A stretch of 35,260 bases of DNA from positions 1-35,260 of IMG/VR virus record IMGVR_UViG_3300034374_004226; one strand, 5' to 3'. Each line of letters opens with the position of its first letter. Positions within the stretch are counted from its first letter, which is position 1. Below, in pieces: positions 4,040 through 13,577 of this stretch. Both the position numbers and the translations under genes were made by a program. The DNA comes from a virus. Under the pieces are notes generated by a model. That model had not been told where the DNA came from. It was given only the letters and a program-made list of their open reading frames with translations, and did no database searches.

Positions 4040-6060
4040 TGAAGCTACATAAGGTAGATTATAAGGACTGGTTTATCAATCAGAAGCGTATTCCAGACCC
4101 AGAGTCTGAAGAGTACAAAGCATTCTTTGAGTTTCATAAAGAAATCTGCATGAATGGATGTATGATTGATGATGTGTACATAAATCCTTTTCTCTACTGG
4201 CATTTAAATGTGTGGCACACAGAGGTGGATATTATTGATGATTATGGACGTATTAATCAGAAATATGCCAACCCACTACTTAGAGATAATGAGTGGCTTG
4301 TAACAAACGAGATAGATAGAGCACATAAAGAAAGAAAAGGCCTAGTTATACTAGGTATTAGACGTTTTGCTAAGTCTGTTATAGAGGCAAGCTATATAGC
4401 ACATGGTGCTACATTTGATGAGAACTCACAGAACATCATTGCTGGACTGAATGCTCCTGATATCAAGCTTATTACAGACAAGATAGATAAAGGACTAAAC
4501 TTCCTACCACAAGCTTGGAGATGGCAAAGAGTGGAAGATAACTGGAAGAACCAGGTGACACTTGGAATCAAAACAAGAGGTGGCGAACGTATACCCTTCT
4601 CACAGATTCTCATCCGTAACTTAGATGAGGGTAATAATGAAGAAGCTATTGCAGGTACAAAACCTCGTAGACTTATTATTGATGAGATTGGTAAAGGAAA
4701 CTTCTTAAGAGGTTTTCAAGCTGCTGTTCCTGGATTCACAACACCATTTGGTTGGGGATGTTCTCCAATTCTTACAGGAACAGGTGGTGATATGAAGAAG
4801 TTCATGGATGCAAAGTCTTTGATGTTTGACGTAGAGAATTTTAACTTCCTTACGTATAACAATGAGAAAGATGAGAATCGTATACATGGATTGTTTATTT
4901 CTCATAAGTATAGAATGGAAGCTAAAGAGGAAACCACTCTTGGCAAGTTCTTAGGAAAAACTAAGAAATCTTCATTGAATGAAATACCAATGATGGTATC
5001 TAATGAAGATAAGGCTACTGAGATAACAAATAAGACATTAGAGCGTCTAAAGAAAGCAGGAGATAGGTTGGCCTATCTAAAAGAAAAGATGTACTATCCT
5101 CAAGAGGTGGATGACATATTCCTAAACGAGGATACAAACATCTTTGATATTGAAGCTGCTAAAAGACAGAAAGCTAGATTGATGGATAGTGAGAAAACAG
5201 GAACACCTGTTATATTGTATGATGATGGTGATGGTGTAAAACATGAGTTCACTGACAAACTGCCAATATCAAACTTCCCACTAAAACATACAGATTTAAA
5301 GGATGCTCCTGTGGTGATTTATGAATTTCCTATGGAAAATCCACCATATGGTCTATATGTTGCAGGGATTGACCCTTATAGACAAGGAAAATCAGCATAT
5401 AGTTCTTCATTAGGATCTGTATACATCTATAAGCGCATGCACGCTATATCTGGTGAGAAATACCAAGATATGTTTGTAGCAAGTTATTGTGCACGTCCAG
5501 ATAAGAAAGAAACATGGGAAGATCAAGCTCGCTACCTCATCAAATACTACAATGCAAGAGCACTGTGTGAGAATGATGAGATTTCTTTTATAGATCATAT
5601 GATTAGTAAAGGAGATGCACACTATCTAGAGAAACAACCAAACTGGTTAAAAGAAATAGTACCAAATACTACCGTTAGACGTGATTACGGTATACATAGA
5701 TCTTCAGAAAAGATTAGAGACTTCTTGCATGGATGTTTGAAGAAATATACAGAAGAAGTGATTCAGTCTGAAAAGAATGAAGAAGGAGAAATTATCTCTC
5801 AAACAAAAGGAATAGTGAAGATATTAGATCCTGTCCTACTAGAAGAGATGATTCAGTATAATGAGTCAGGTAACTTTGACCGGATTATTGCAGCAGAGTT
5901 AGCAATTGCTCTAGCTATGAAATTAGACCCAGTGATTGGTAGGGTGGGTGATAATGAAGATGGGAGAATGAAAGCTCTCCACAAACGTAAAAAAGGAAAT
6001 AGACTATTCACAGAGTCAAGAGGACTCTTTGGTGGCTCAAAACATAAACTGTTTTTATAA
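4039..6060 (+). CDS. terL: Terminase large subunit
   Basis: A 673-residue packaging motor of the TerL family. The ATPase domain shows a Walker A-like loop GIRRFAKSV (about residues 103-111), of the phage form with arginines and a final KS, and a Walker B strand RLIIDE (about 211-216). The C-terminal RNase H-like nuclease shows acidic positions in LYVAGIDPY (near 444), ALCENDEISFID (near 509) and FDRIIAAELAIA (near 613). These would translocate genome DNA into the procapsid through the portal and cut it to length. Size and gene order (directly before portal, with a TAATG overlap on both sides) match crAss-like phages. It ends in a basic Gly/Lys-rich tail. Confidence 0.93.
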   Translation: MKLHKVDYKDWFINQKRIPDPESEEYKAFFEFHKEICMNGCMIDDVYINPFLYWHLNVWHTEVDIIDDYGRINQKYANPLLRDNEWLVTNEIDRAHKERKGLVILGIRRFAKSVIEASYIAHGATFDENSQNIIAGLNAPDIKLITDKIDKGLNFLPQAWRWQRVEDNWKNQVTLGIKTRGGERIPFSQILIRNLDEGNNEEAIAGTKPRRLIIDEIGKGNFLRGFQAAVPGFTTPFGWGCSPILTGTGGDMKKFMDAKSLMFDVENFNFLTYNNEKDENRIHGLFISHKYRMEAKEETTLGKFLGKTKKSSLNEIPMMVSNEDKATEITNKTLERLKKAGDRLAYLKEKMYYPQEVDDIFLNEDTNIFDIEAAKRQKARLMDSEKTGTPVILYDDGDGVKHEFTDKLPISNFPLKHTDLKDAPVVIYEFPMENPPYGLYVAGIDPYRQGKSAYSSSLGSVYIYKRMHAISGEKYQDMFVASYCARPDKKETWEDQARYLIKYYNARALCENDEISFIDHMISKGDAHYLEKQPNWLKEIVPNTTVRRDYGIHRSSEKIRDFLHGCLKKYTEEVIQSEKNEEGEIISQTKGIVKILDPVLLEEMIQYNESGNFDRIIAAELAIALAMKLDPVIGRVGDNEDGRMKALHKRKKGNRLFTESRGLFGGSKHKLFL

Positions 6061-8645
6061 TGGCAATTATTAGATATACAAAAGAAGATAATATCAGGTA
6101 TGCCTACCTGAACATCTTTCCTGATCAGTTCAAAACTGAGAAACAAAAGAGAGATGACAGTTGGGTGAAAAATACCATGGATTACTTCTCAAATAGAGCG
6201 TATGCTGAGTATGTAAAGAACAGAGACACATTTGTAAAGAATTATGATCTCATGAAGGGGATTCTAAGAAGAGAAGACTTCTTAATCGATGAACCTGAGG
6301 TGAAAAGCTTTACAGATATGCTTGTTCAAGATGTAGAACTCCCAGCATATGTAAAACACTACTCCATCATAACCACACCTGTTAATGAACTTGTTGGAGA
6401 AATATCAAAAAGACCAGACACCTTTAGAGTGAAAGCTTTTGATGATGACAGTCAAGCTCAAGAACTACAATTTAAGACAGACACACTAAAGGCTTATGTA
6501 ATCAATCAAGTGAAACAGCAAGTTATGGCTAAAGCAGCTATATCTGGCCAAGAGGTTTCTATGGAGGACATTGAGAAGATTACATTAGAACAAGTTAAAG
6601 ATCAGCTAGATAGCTATACATCTGTAGCTGAGAAGTGGGCAAACCACACACTAACAGCTCAAAAAGCAGACTTCAATCTAAAAGAAAAGAGTGAAGATGC
6701 ATTTAGAGACCTACTCATCTCTGCACGTGAGTTCTATCATATCTACGAAGATAACTCAAAGCTTGGGTTTAACATAGAAGTGGCAAACCCAAAGAACACT
6801 TGGTTCCTTACAACACCAGACAGAAAGTATATCTCAGACCCAACAGGAAGAGCTCAAGGAGCGTATGCTGCTGGTACTGTGGAAGTTATGGAATTGTCAC
6901 AGATTATTGAGGCATTCCCAGACTTAACAAAAGATGAAATTGACCACTTAAGAAGTTCATTACAAGACTACGGACTAATCAATGTAAGAGAATCAAACCT
7001 TGGTAACCCAGAAGCTGTACCTGGTCAAGACTCAATCATCTATGATACATATGATCCATTAGTGTTACAGACACGTATGATTATTGAATCAGAGATGAAA
7101 GAGAACAATGATGGACTAAAAGACTTCTTAGGACTTACATCTAACGTGTCTTCATTTGGATACAAATATGTTGTTGTACGTTCCTATTGGATCTCTAAAA
7201 AGAAAATAGGTAAGCTCATCTACACAGATGAATTAGGGAATGAGCAGTCTGTACTTGTTGATGAATCATACAAGTCAGGTGATATGCCTACAGAGATATC
7301 TCTAGAATGGGGATGGATTAACCAGTGGTATCAAGGAACCAAGATTGGTCCAGACATTTACCACGTTAAACCATTCAAACTTCTAAACTACTGCCCAATC
7401 ATAGGCACAACATACGAAGTGAAGAACACAGAGGCACGATCTCTTGTAGACCTAATGAAACCCTTCCAGGTGATTTATAACGTGTGTATGAACCAGTTAT
7501 ACAAGCTCCTAGAGAAAGAGGTTGGTAAGGTGCAACTAATGTCCCTACGACATATTCCTATTCCTAAAGATGGTGATGCACAAGATGCATTAGATGTTTG
7601 GGAAATGGAAGCACGAAACAGAGGTGTAGTGTTTGTTGATGATAGCCCAGAGAACCTAAAATCTCCAAGCTCATTCAATCAGTTTACATCTTTAGACCTA
7701 ACTAGAACACAAGAGATACAAGCTCGATATACACTCGCTCAACAAATGAAGGTGGAATGTTGGGAACTTATTGGTATGTCTAAACAGCGTATGGGCTCCA
7801 TAGCTGCATCAGAAACAGCCACAGGTACCCAAACAGCACTATCACAAAGTTACTCTCAGACAGAGCCTCTATTTGTGGCTCATGAGTATGTAATGGGTCA
7901 ATTGTATCAAGCTATCATTGATTCAGCATTGTATATTGAGAGCTCTAAACCAGAATCTACCCTGTCATATATAACAAACGAAGGTGAGTCTGCATTTGTT
8001 CAAGTGAACGGATCAGACTTAAAACTTCGTGATTTAAAAGTGTTCTTGACCAACAGACCTGAAGACACTCAAATGTTCAACGAACTTAGACAACTTTCTC
8101 AGGCTCTTATTCAGAACGGTGGCACACTTTATGATGTGATTGAGCTCTACAGCACTAAGTCTATGAGAGAAATGAAGAAAACCTTCAAAGATCTTAGAGA
8201 TAGACAAGTGGAGCAACAACAGCAACAAATGCAATTGCAACAACAACAGCAACAGCAACAAGCTCAAATTGCACAAGCTCAAATACAAGAAGCTGCTAGA
8301 ATGGCTCAAGAGAAACAAGCTAACGAAAACTATCAAAACGAACTAGACCGCATCAACAAGAAAGAGATTGCTATGATAAATGCAATGTCTAAAGAAGGTG
8401 GAGCAAGTGCTGACCTTGATATGTCAGGTACACCAGATGCACTAGAGATAGAAAAGCTAGCATCTCAGCAAACCAAAGCTCAAAAGGATTATGATAGCAA
8501 GATGGCTGATATTAATTCCAAAAACAGTATAGCTCAGCAAAAGCTACAGATTGAGAGAGAAAAGATTAAACTAGCTCGTGACAATCAAGCAAATGACCTT
8601 GCTGTAGCAAAAGAGAATGCAAAAGGTCGAAACAACAAAAAGTAA
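6060..8645 (+). CDS. Portal protein
   Basis: An 861-residue protein coupled to TerL through a TAATG overlap. Position, length and overall character match the crAss-like portal, the dodecameric ring at one capsid vertex through which DNA enters and leaves. The N-terminal 650 residues are a mixed alpha/beta body (for example YHIYEDNSKLGFNIEVANP, about residues 226-244, and the later LNYCPIIGTTYEVKN). The C-terminal 200 residues are long helices with a glutamine-rich coiled-coil section (near residues 717-745, mainly CAA/CAG codons) and end in basic residues. That tail fits a portal barrel or internal crown. The Gln-rich tract is not pure CAG repetition, so it is unlikely to be an assembly fault. 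Confidence 0.88.
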   Translation: MAIIRYTKEDNIRYAYLNIFPDQFKTEKQKRDDSWVKNTMDYFSNRAYAEYVKNRDTFVKNYDLMKGILRREDFLIDEPEVKSFTDMLVQDVELPAYVKHYSIITTPVNELVGEISKRPDTFRVKAFDDDSQAQELQFKTDTLKAYVINQVKQQVMAKAAISGQEVSMEDIEKITLEQVKDQLDSYTSVAEKWANHTLTAQKADFNLKEKSEDAFRDLLISAREFYHIYEDNSKLGFNIEVANPKNTWFLTTPDRKYISDPTGRAQGAYAAGTVEVMELSQIIEAFPDLTKDEIDHLRSSLQDYGLINVRESNLGNPEAVPGQDSIIYDTYDPLVLQTRMIIESEMKENNDGLKDFLGLTSNVSSFGYKYVVVRSYWISKKKIGKLIYTDELGNEQSVLVDESYKSGDMPTEISLEWGWINQWYQGTKIGPDIYHVKPFKLLNYCPIIGTTYEVKNTEARSLVDLMKPFQVIYNVCMNQLYKLLEKEVGKVQLMSLRHIPIPKDGDAQDALDVWEMEARNRGVVFVDDSPENLKSPSSFNQFTSLDLTRTQEIQARYTLAQQMKVECWELIGMSKQRMGSIAASETATGTQTALSQSYSQTEPLFVAHEYVMGQLYQAIIDSALYIESSKPESTLSYITNEGESAFVQVNGSDLKLRDLKVFLTNRPEDTQMFNELRQLSQALIQNGGTLYDVIELYSTKSMREMKKTFKDLRDRQVEQQQQQMQLQQQQQQQQAQIAQAQIQEAARMAQEKQANENYQNELDRINKKEIAMINAMSKEGGASADLDMSGTPDALEIEKLASQQTKAQKDYDSKMADINSKNSIAQQKLQIEREKIKLARDNQANDLAVAKENAKGRNNKK

Positions 8646-8659
8646 TTAATTAAATTACA

Positions 8660-8689
8660 GGATAATAAAATGTTAATGCTATATTATCC
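8660..8689. promoter_or_regulatory. AT-rich inverted repeat after portal
   Basis: GGATAATA (8660-8667) pairs with TATTATCC (8682-8689) over a 14-nt loop in the 143-nt gap between portal and scaffold genes. There is no T run after it, so it is more likely an RNA stability or processing element, or an operator, than an intrinsic terminator. Confidence 0.4.
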
Positions 8690-8719
8690 AGAAAAGTTGG
8701 TGTAAAGCGGTAATAATGC

Positions 8720-8750
8720 TTTGAAAATTAATATTCTTACCATAGTTTTA
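8720..8750 (+). promoter_or_regulatory. Possible promoter before the scaffold and capsid genes
   Basis: TTTG (8720-8723), 19 nt, then TAGTTTTA (8743-8750), one base off TAnnTTTG. The start site would fall near 8757, about 30 nt before the scaffold ATG. It would allow separate, stronger expression of scaffold and major capsid protein. Confidence 0.4.
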
Positions 8751-8788
8751 CATATACAAAACCAAGAAGTAACAAAAAATAACTACAT

Positions 8789-10051
8789 ATGTCTGATAAT
8801 TTAGATAAGCTCGGTAATTTTGGTATCCAAGATACTATGGAAATGGGGGCAGGAGATACACAATTGTTAAACGATTTGTTTGCTCCAGAAACAGCATCTG
8901 GCAACCCTGAAGATATAACACCTATTGTAAAAGAGGTGGATGCACCAGAAGAAGAAGTGAATGATGGTCCTAGAAAAGGAAAAGATATCACCCCTCCTAA
9001 AAGTGTTGATGGGAAAACAGATGAAGAAAAGCAATCAGGTGAATCTCTCATCGCTGACTTCTTAAGTGATGTAGAAGATGAAGATGATGATGTTGAAGAA
9101 GCTCCAGTGGCAAAACAAGATACCAATGATGCGTTAGAAGAATCTGATGAAGAACCAGAAGAAGAGGTAACACAATTCTCTGCTCTTGCTAACGATTTGT
9201 TCAATCTAGGAGTTTTCACAAAAAACAGTGAAGATGAGGAAGTTGAGATAAACACTCCTGAACAGTTCCTAGAAAGGTTTAACGCTGAAAAGAAAAAAGG
9301 AGCATCTGAATTAGTTCAAAACTTCATTGGCCAGTTTGGTGAAGATTACCAAAACGCATTTGAATCCATATTTGTAAGAGGTGTAGATCCTAAAGAATAC
9401 TTCTCAACCTACAACCAGATTGTGAGTTTCTCTGAAATGGACCTATCCCAAGAGAAGAATCAAATTGCAGTGATGAAACAAGCACTTGCTGATCAAGGAT
9501 TTGAACCAGAAGACATAAGCACAGAAATTGAAAGACTGCAGAACTATGGTGATTTAGACACAGTGGCTGCAAGACATCATAAAGTGTTAGTAAAGAAAGA
9601 AGCTAGAAAGCTTCAACAATTAGATCAAGAAGCTGAACAAATCCAACAACAAAAAGCTGCTATTAGAAATCAGTATATAACGAATGTTCAGACTATTCTT
9701 ACAGACAAGTTAAAACAAAAGGAGTTTGATGGTATACCAATCAATCCTAATTTAGCAAACGAACTACAAGACTTCCTATTAGTAGATAAGTGGAAAACTC
9801 CAGCTGGGGAAAACCTCACTGATTTTGATCGTGCTATCTTGGATTTGAAAAGACCTGAGAACCATGAGCTAAAAGTGAAGGTTGGACTTTTACTGAAGAT
9901 ATTAGAAAAAGATCCTACCCTGTCTACTATACAAAGAACAGGTGTGACTAAGAAGTCTAACCAATTGTTTGGGGAAGTAGCTAGACAGGTTACTAAATCT
10001 AAAACTAATATCCAAAACAAAAAGACCAAACCTAATTCATGGTTTTTATAA
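8789..10051 (+). CDS. Probable capsid scaffolding/assembly protein
   Basis: A 420-residue protein lying between portal and major capsid protein, the usual place of scaffold genes. Residues 1-140 are highly acidic with runs of Asp and Glu (for example DVEDEDDDVEEAP). The middle is helical, with a coiled-coil, Gln-rich stretch (EARKLQQLDQEAEQIQQQ, about residues 270-290). The C-terminus is basic (KSKTNIQNKKTKPNSWF). An acidic N-terminus, coiled-coil centre and basic capsid-binding tail are typical scaffold properties, and I infer the role from these. No protease motif is seen. It has its own possible promoter upstream and lies 27 nt before the MCP gene. Confidence 0.6.
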   Translation: MSDNLDKLGNFGIQDTMEMGAGDTQLLNDLFAPETASGNPEDITPIVKEVDAPEEEVNDGPRKGKDITPPKSVDGKTDEEKQSGESLIADFLSDVEDEDDDVEEAPVAKQDTNDALEESDEEPEEEVTQFSALANDLFNLGVFTKNSEDEEVEINTPEQFLERFNAEKKKGASELVQNFIGQFGEDYQNAFESIFVRGVDPKEYFSTYNQIVSFSEMDLSQEKNQIAVMKQALADQGFEPEDISTEIERLQNYGDLDTVAARHHKVLVKKEARKLQQLDQEAEQIQQQKAAIRNQYITNVQTILTDKLKQKEFDGIPINPNLANELQDFLLVDKWKTPAGENLTDFDRAILDLKRPENHELKVKVGLLLKILEKDPTLSTIQRTGVTKKSNQLFGEVARQVTKSKTNIQNKKTKPNSWFL

Positions 10052-10078
10052 TAATTTAATAATTTAAAACGAATAAAA

Positions 10079-11632
10079 ATGGCAATTCAAACAATCCCAG
10101 GTCTAACTGGTTTTACCTATGCTCGTGTTGCATCGATGGACAAGCGTGCTGTAGGGAAACTAACAGACGCAAATCACTTAGAGTCTTTCCACTCTACTGA
10201 GCCTGCGGACTATGATAAAAAGATTATCAGTCTGTATACTCAATCTTCATTGTATAGCAATGATTTCCTTGACATGATCAACAAGAGCACTCCGTATTAT
10301 ATTGATACGAACAGTGATGCTTGGAAATGGCAAGTTGCTGTACCTTACAAATTCCCAAAAATCATCGATATTCCTGATTCAACTGCTGCTATGGCTAAAC
10401 CAGGTATTGATGGACAAGAATTCACCTTGGTTATTGACACTAATGAGTTCTCTAAAAACGCTATCGTTTCTGTAGGTACTCGTCAGTATGGACCACGTTT
10501 CTATGTAATCAAAGATCCTCAGCCTTGGAATGCTGGATTCTTGTACACTTTCACATTAGTAAGTGACAATCCAACTGTAGACTTTGTAAGCTCTACCTTC
10601 TTGAAACAAGGTATCGAGTTAGAACTTGTTGATGCTGCCATTGGTGAGTTTGATCAAGACTTATTAGGTCTTCCACGATTGGGTGAGCAAATCACTATGT
10701 TCGAATCTTTAGGTTCTGCATATGGATATGAGCACAAAATCACTGAGTGGGCTGATGACAAAATGATGCGTGATGCTTCTGGTAAGCCTCTAGACATTTT
10801 AGTTTATGCTCCACAAAGACGCAACCAACTTCCTTTAACTCGTAATGATGTTAAATGGGAGCCTTTTGTAGAGTTCTGGATGCGTAAGTCTATGCTTGAG
10901 TTGAAAGTTAAGCGTATGATTTGGGCTAAGCCTGGAACAGTTAAGACTAACGGTTCTAAACAAGAATTGAAACGTACATCTGCTGGTGTATACCACCGTA
11001 TGCGTAACAATGGTAACTTGGTACAATACAACCGTGGAGAATTCTCTGCTAACTTGATTCGTTCAGTATTTGGAGATTTATTCTACAGACGAGTGGACGT
11101 TAAAGATAGACGAGTTAAAATGTATACTAATGAGGCTGGATTCGATGTATTCCAACAAGCTCTTAAAGATGATGCACTTAACTCTGGTCTTACTTTCATG
11201 GCTGATTCTGGAAATCGATACATGCAAGGAGAAGGACAGTCTATCACTTATAACTTTGCTTTCGATGCAATGGTTACTCGTGAGACTGGACGTGTAGAAC
11301 TTGTTCACTTGAAAGAGTTAGATTTACCACAAACTAACTTGGAATTCGGACAAAACAAGAAGTCTACTCCTGTATTCATGGTATTTGATGTTTCTCCTCA
11401 GTCTGATGGATCAATGATTAACAACATCCGTGAAGTACGTATGAAGGGTGCACCTTCTATGACTTGGGGTTATATTGATGGAACTCGTCACCACTTAGGT
11501 TTTGCTAAGTCTCAAGGTATGAGCTCTGCTAACAAATTCCCAGGATACGAAATCTGGATGAAAGATCGTTGTGATGTATTCATTGAGGATTTATCTAGAA
11601 CTGTGTTGATTGAAGAAATCCCACAATTCTAA
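10079..11632 (+). CDS. Major capsid protein (HK97 fold, crAss type)
   Basis: A 517-residue protein whose position after portal and scaffold, size and N-terminus (MAIQTIPGLTGFTYARVASM) match crAss-like major capsid proteins, which form the icosahedral shell with the HK97 fold. The leader is A-rich without a clear Shine-Dalgarno sequence, as expected in Bacteroidota. Codon use differs from neighbours: Arg is often CGT, and GCT/ACT/TCT codons are frequent, where surrounding genes mostly use AGA and more A-ending codons. This fits very high expression. The gene is followed by three consecutive hairpins (11647-11775), so its message probably has a defined 3' end. Confidence 0.9.
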   Translation: MAIQTIPGLTGFTYARVASMDKRAVGKLTDANHLESFHSTEPADYDKKIISLYTQSSLYSNDFLDMINKSTPYYIDTNSDAWKWQVAVPYKFPKIIDIPDSTAAMAKPGIDGQEFTLVIDTNEFSKNAIVSVGTRQYGPRFYVIKDPQPWNAGFLYTFTLVSDNPTVDFVSSTFLKQGIELELVDAAIGEFDQDLLGLPRLGEQITMFESLGSAYGYEHKITEWADDKMMRDASGKPLDILVYAPQRRNQLPLTRNDVKWEPFVEFWMRKSMLELKVKRMIWAKPGTVKTNGSKQELKRTSAGVYHRMRNNGNLVQYNRGEFSANLIRSVFGDLFYRRVDVKDRRVKMYTNEAGFDVFQQALKDDALNSGLTFMADSGNRYMQGEGQSITYNFAFDAMVTRETGRVELVHLKELDLPQTNLEFGQNKKSTPVFMVFDVSPQSDGSMINNIREVRMKGAPSMTWGYIDGTRHHLGFAKSQGMSSANKFPGYEIWMKDRCDVFIEDLSRTVLIEEIPQF

Positions 11633-11646
11633 TAACGAGATCTATG

Positions 11647-11670
11647 GTTGACTCTCTAGTCAACTTTTCT
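11647..11670 (+). terminator. Small hairpin with T tract after MCP
   Basis: GTTGACT (11647-11653), loop CTCT, AGTCAAC (11658-11664), then TTTTCT. A perfect 7-bp stem, 4-nt loop and short T run 14 nt after the MCP stop fit a modest intrinsic terminator. Confidence 0.5.
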
Positions 11671-11672
11671 CT

Positions 11673-11726
11673 GAGAAGTGTCCCCTCATCCCACACTGTC
11701 CCTCCTCACGAGGGGACATGCTTCTC
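11673..11726 (+). terminator. Large GC-rich hairpin after MCP
   Basis: GAGAAGTGTCCCCTC (11673-11687) pairs with GAGGGGACA (11710-11718) and, after a 2-nt bulge, CTTCTC (11721-11726). This gives a 15-bp stem with a 22-nt C-rich loop. It is among the most stable structures in the window. There is no long T run, so protection of the MCP message or RNA processing is at least as likely as termination. Confidence 0.6.
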
Positions 11727-11732
11727 AAAATA

Positions 11733-11775
11733 AGAGTGATGAATTAAGTTTCTACCCATTCGATTGGATCACTCT
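11733..11775 (+). promoter_or_regulatory. Third hairpin after MCP
   Basis: AGAGTGAT (11733-11740) pairs with ATCACTCT (11768-11775); an inner GAAT/ATTC pair can extend it. It lies 44 nt before the next start codon and completes a three-hairpin block. Confidence 0.5.
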
Positions 11776-11818
11776 ACAAATTAAAATAAACCAATAACAT
11801 TTTTAATTAAACTACATT

Positions 11819-12787
11819 ATGGGTAAATTAGGAAAGATTTCTACTATAAAGAAACAATACAACAGTTCTCAGCTGCAAACAATGGATAGCAATCTAGCAA
11901 ACATGGGTATGACCAGAATTCCTGGTACAGGGGTTTTTAAATATCCTTACAAAGAGTTAGATGGTAAGTATCGAACAGGGTTAGATCCTGACGCTGGTTA
12001 TATTAGACGTATTCAAGATGCTACAGAAAAAGAACTTGAAATTGAGCGTGTTACAGAACTTCGTGATAAGCTTCAGGCTTCTTTAGGTGATATTGATTTA
12101 GGACCACGTGCTAAGTTTTGGAACTACGCACTATCTACAGGAGTGAATGATGATTTACATGTACAACCTGTAAAGCTTTTAGATGGAGATAATTACTTCG
12201 ATCTAAGCTTACCACTTCAACAACTTGCATTTGCATGGTTGAGAGTTCATCCAACTATCGCATCTTCATACCAAGCTTGGGAAAGAGGTGAGTTTCCAGC
12301 AGACACACAGTTCTATGTTGTTAATGATGATATAGAAAATGCAATTGTCTACAAGAAAAAGCAACAAATTAACAAAGCTATCATCAAGTTTGATAGTATG
12401 TCTCCTGAAAAGAAGAAGAAAGTTGCAAGACTTTTAGGACTTCCTGTAACAGATGAGACAAAAGAAGAAGTTGTATACAATCAAGTAGATAGCTTGTTAA
12501 AGCAATCTGAAGTGAAATCTGGTAACTTCAAAGGACTAAATCCTGTAGAAGTGTTTAACAGGTTTGCAGACATGAAAGAAAATTTACTCCATATTAAAGA
12601 TTTAGTTAAACAAGCTATACAACATTCCATCTATAGAGTGAAAGCTAACGGTAGAATCTATGAAGGTGAGTTTGAAATAGCAAAAGAAGAAGAAGAGTTA
12701 ATTAAATTCTTAGCTGATGAAGACAATCAAGATGAGTTGTTGACATTAGAAGGAAAATTGAAAACTAAGAAACTAGCTTCTGTATAA
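11819..12787 (+). CDS. Conserved head-module structural protein, 322 residues
   Basis: This follows MCP after the hairpin block. The N-terminus is basic (MGKLGKISTIKKQYNSSQ). A central part (YFDLSLPLQQLAFAWLRVHP, about residues 127-146) is followed by helical, Lys/Glu-rich segments, and the end is acidic then basic (FLADEDNQDEL, KTKKLASV). No enzymatic motif, signal peptide or membrane segment is visible. From memory, crAss-like phages keep an unassigned gene of similar size directly after MCP. A virion role such as capsid auxiliary or head completion is inferred from position. A terminator-like hairpin overlaps its 3' end. Confidence 0.7.
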   Translation: MGKLGKISTIKKQYNSSQLQTMDSNLANMGMTRIPGTGVFKYPYKELDGKYRTGLDPDAGYIRRIQDATEKELEIERVTELRDKLQASLGDIDLGPRAKFWNYALSTGVNDDLHVQPVKLLDGDNYFDLSLPLQQLAFAWLRVHPTIASSYQAWERGEFPADTQFYVVNDDIENAIVYKKKQQINKAIIKFDSMSPEKKKKVARLLGLPVTDETKEEVVYNQVDSLLKQSEVKSGNFKGLNPVEVFNRFADMKENLLHIKDLVKQAIQHSIYRVKANGRIYEGEFEIAKEEEELIKFLADEDNQDELLTLEGKLKTKKLASV

Positions 12788-12799
12788 GGGGCTAGTTTT
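12770..12799 (+). terminator. Terminator-like hairpin overlapping the gene end
   Basis: AAACTAGC (12770-12777) pairs with GCTAGTTT (12791-12798), with the stop codon inside the loop, followed by TTTT. The U run is short, so termination is probably partial. Confidence 0.4.
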
Positions 12800-12815
12800 A
12801 AAACATAGTTAAAAT

Positions 12816-13547
12816 ATGATACCAGTAGATAGTTTATTGTACAAAATAGACCAAAAACTAAATAAACTATCAACTAACGAGCATCAACAAATTCAATTAG
12901 AGGACAAAATCTTAGCTTTGAATGAGGCTCAGATTAAGTTGATAAAACAGAAAGTTGATGGTTTTAGTGTCGTAAGTAGGTTAGGGATGGATGCCTTTAA
13001 AAAAAGGTATGAAGATTTACAGAATCTTGTTATAGATTATATACACCAACCTCTAACACTGACACTCTCAAATCGACAACTAAATCAATGGGATGCTGAT
13101 ATAACAGTGCTATCACCAAAATACATGTTTTATGTAGATAGTTATGTTACAGCAGATAAGGGTAGATGTAAGAATCGTAAGATTTGGATAAACAAAGACT
13201 TAGCTAAGCATGGTGACTTAGCACTTCTTCTAAATAACGATCATTACAAACCAAGCTTTGAGTATCAAGAAACTATAATTACACTTAGTGCGGATAAGAT
13301 GAGCATCTATACAGATGGAACATTTACCCCTAAACATCTCAACTTGATGTACATGAGATATCCTTTGTATATTAACAAAACAGGTTATATCATGATGGAT
13401 GGATCACCATCCTATAACCAAGATTGTGAGCTTGAAACATATCTAGAAGACGAACTACTAGATTTGACAGTTCAAAATCTTGCAATGTATACAGAAAATA
13501 GTGCAGCTGTACAAAGTGCACAATTTAGAATACAAACAAACGAATAA
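12816..13547 (+). CDS. Structural protein with N-terminal coiled coil, 243 residues
   Basis: Residues 1-60 are a predicted coiled coil (for example LSTNEHQQIQLEDKILALNE). The remainder is beta-rich and includes PLTLTLSNRQLNQWDADITV and a YMRYPLYINKTGYIMMDGS segment, ending with an acidic helix (LEDELLDLTVQNLAMYT). The helix-then-beta-sandwich layout with a C-terminal helix resembles connector or head-tail joining proteins, and it lies in the head module between two structural genes. The exact virion position cannot be read from sequence. There is no catalytic motif. Confidence 0.65.
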   Translation: MIPVDSLLYKIDQKLNKLSTNEHQQIQLEDKILALNEAQIKLIKQKVDGFSVVSRLGMDAFKKRYEDLQNLVIDYIHQPLTLTLSNRQLNQWDADITVLSPKYMFYVDSYVTADKGRCKNRKIWINKDLAKHGDLALLLNNDHYKPSFEYQETIITLSADKMSIYTDGTFTPKHLNLMYMRYPLYINKTGYIMMDGSPSYNQDCELETYLEDELLDLTVQNLAMYTENSAAVQSAQFRIQTNE

Positions 13548-13577
13548 AATTAATTTTAACCCTTAAATCATAACAAA

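Noticed and set aside
8211-8290. Poly-Gln tract in portal as a sequencing artefact
   Set aside because: CAA and CAG codons are mixed and interrupted by Met, Leu and Ala, the frame is intact, and Gln-rich coiled coils are plausible in a portal C-terminus.
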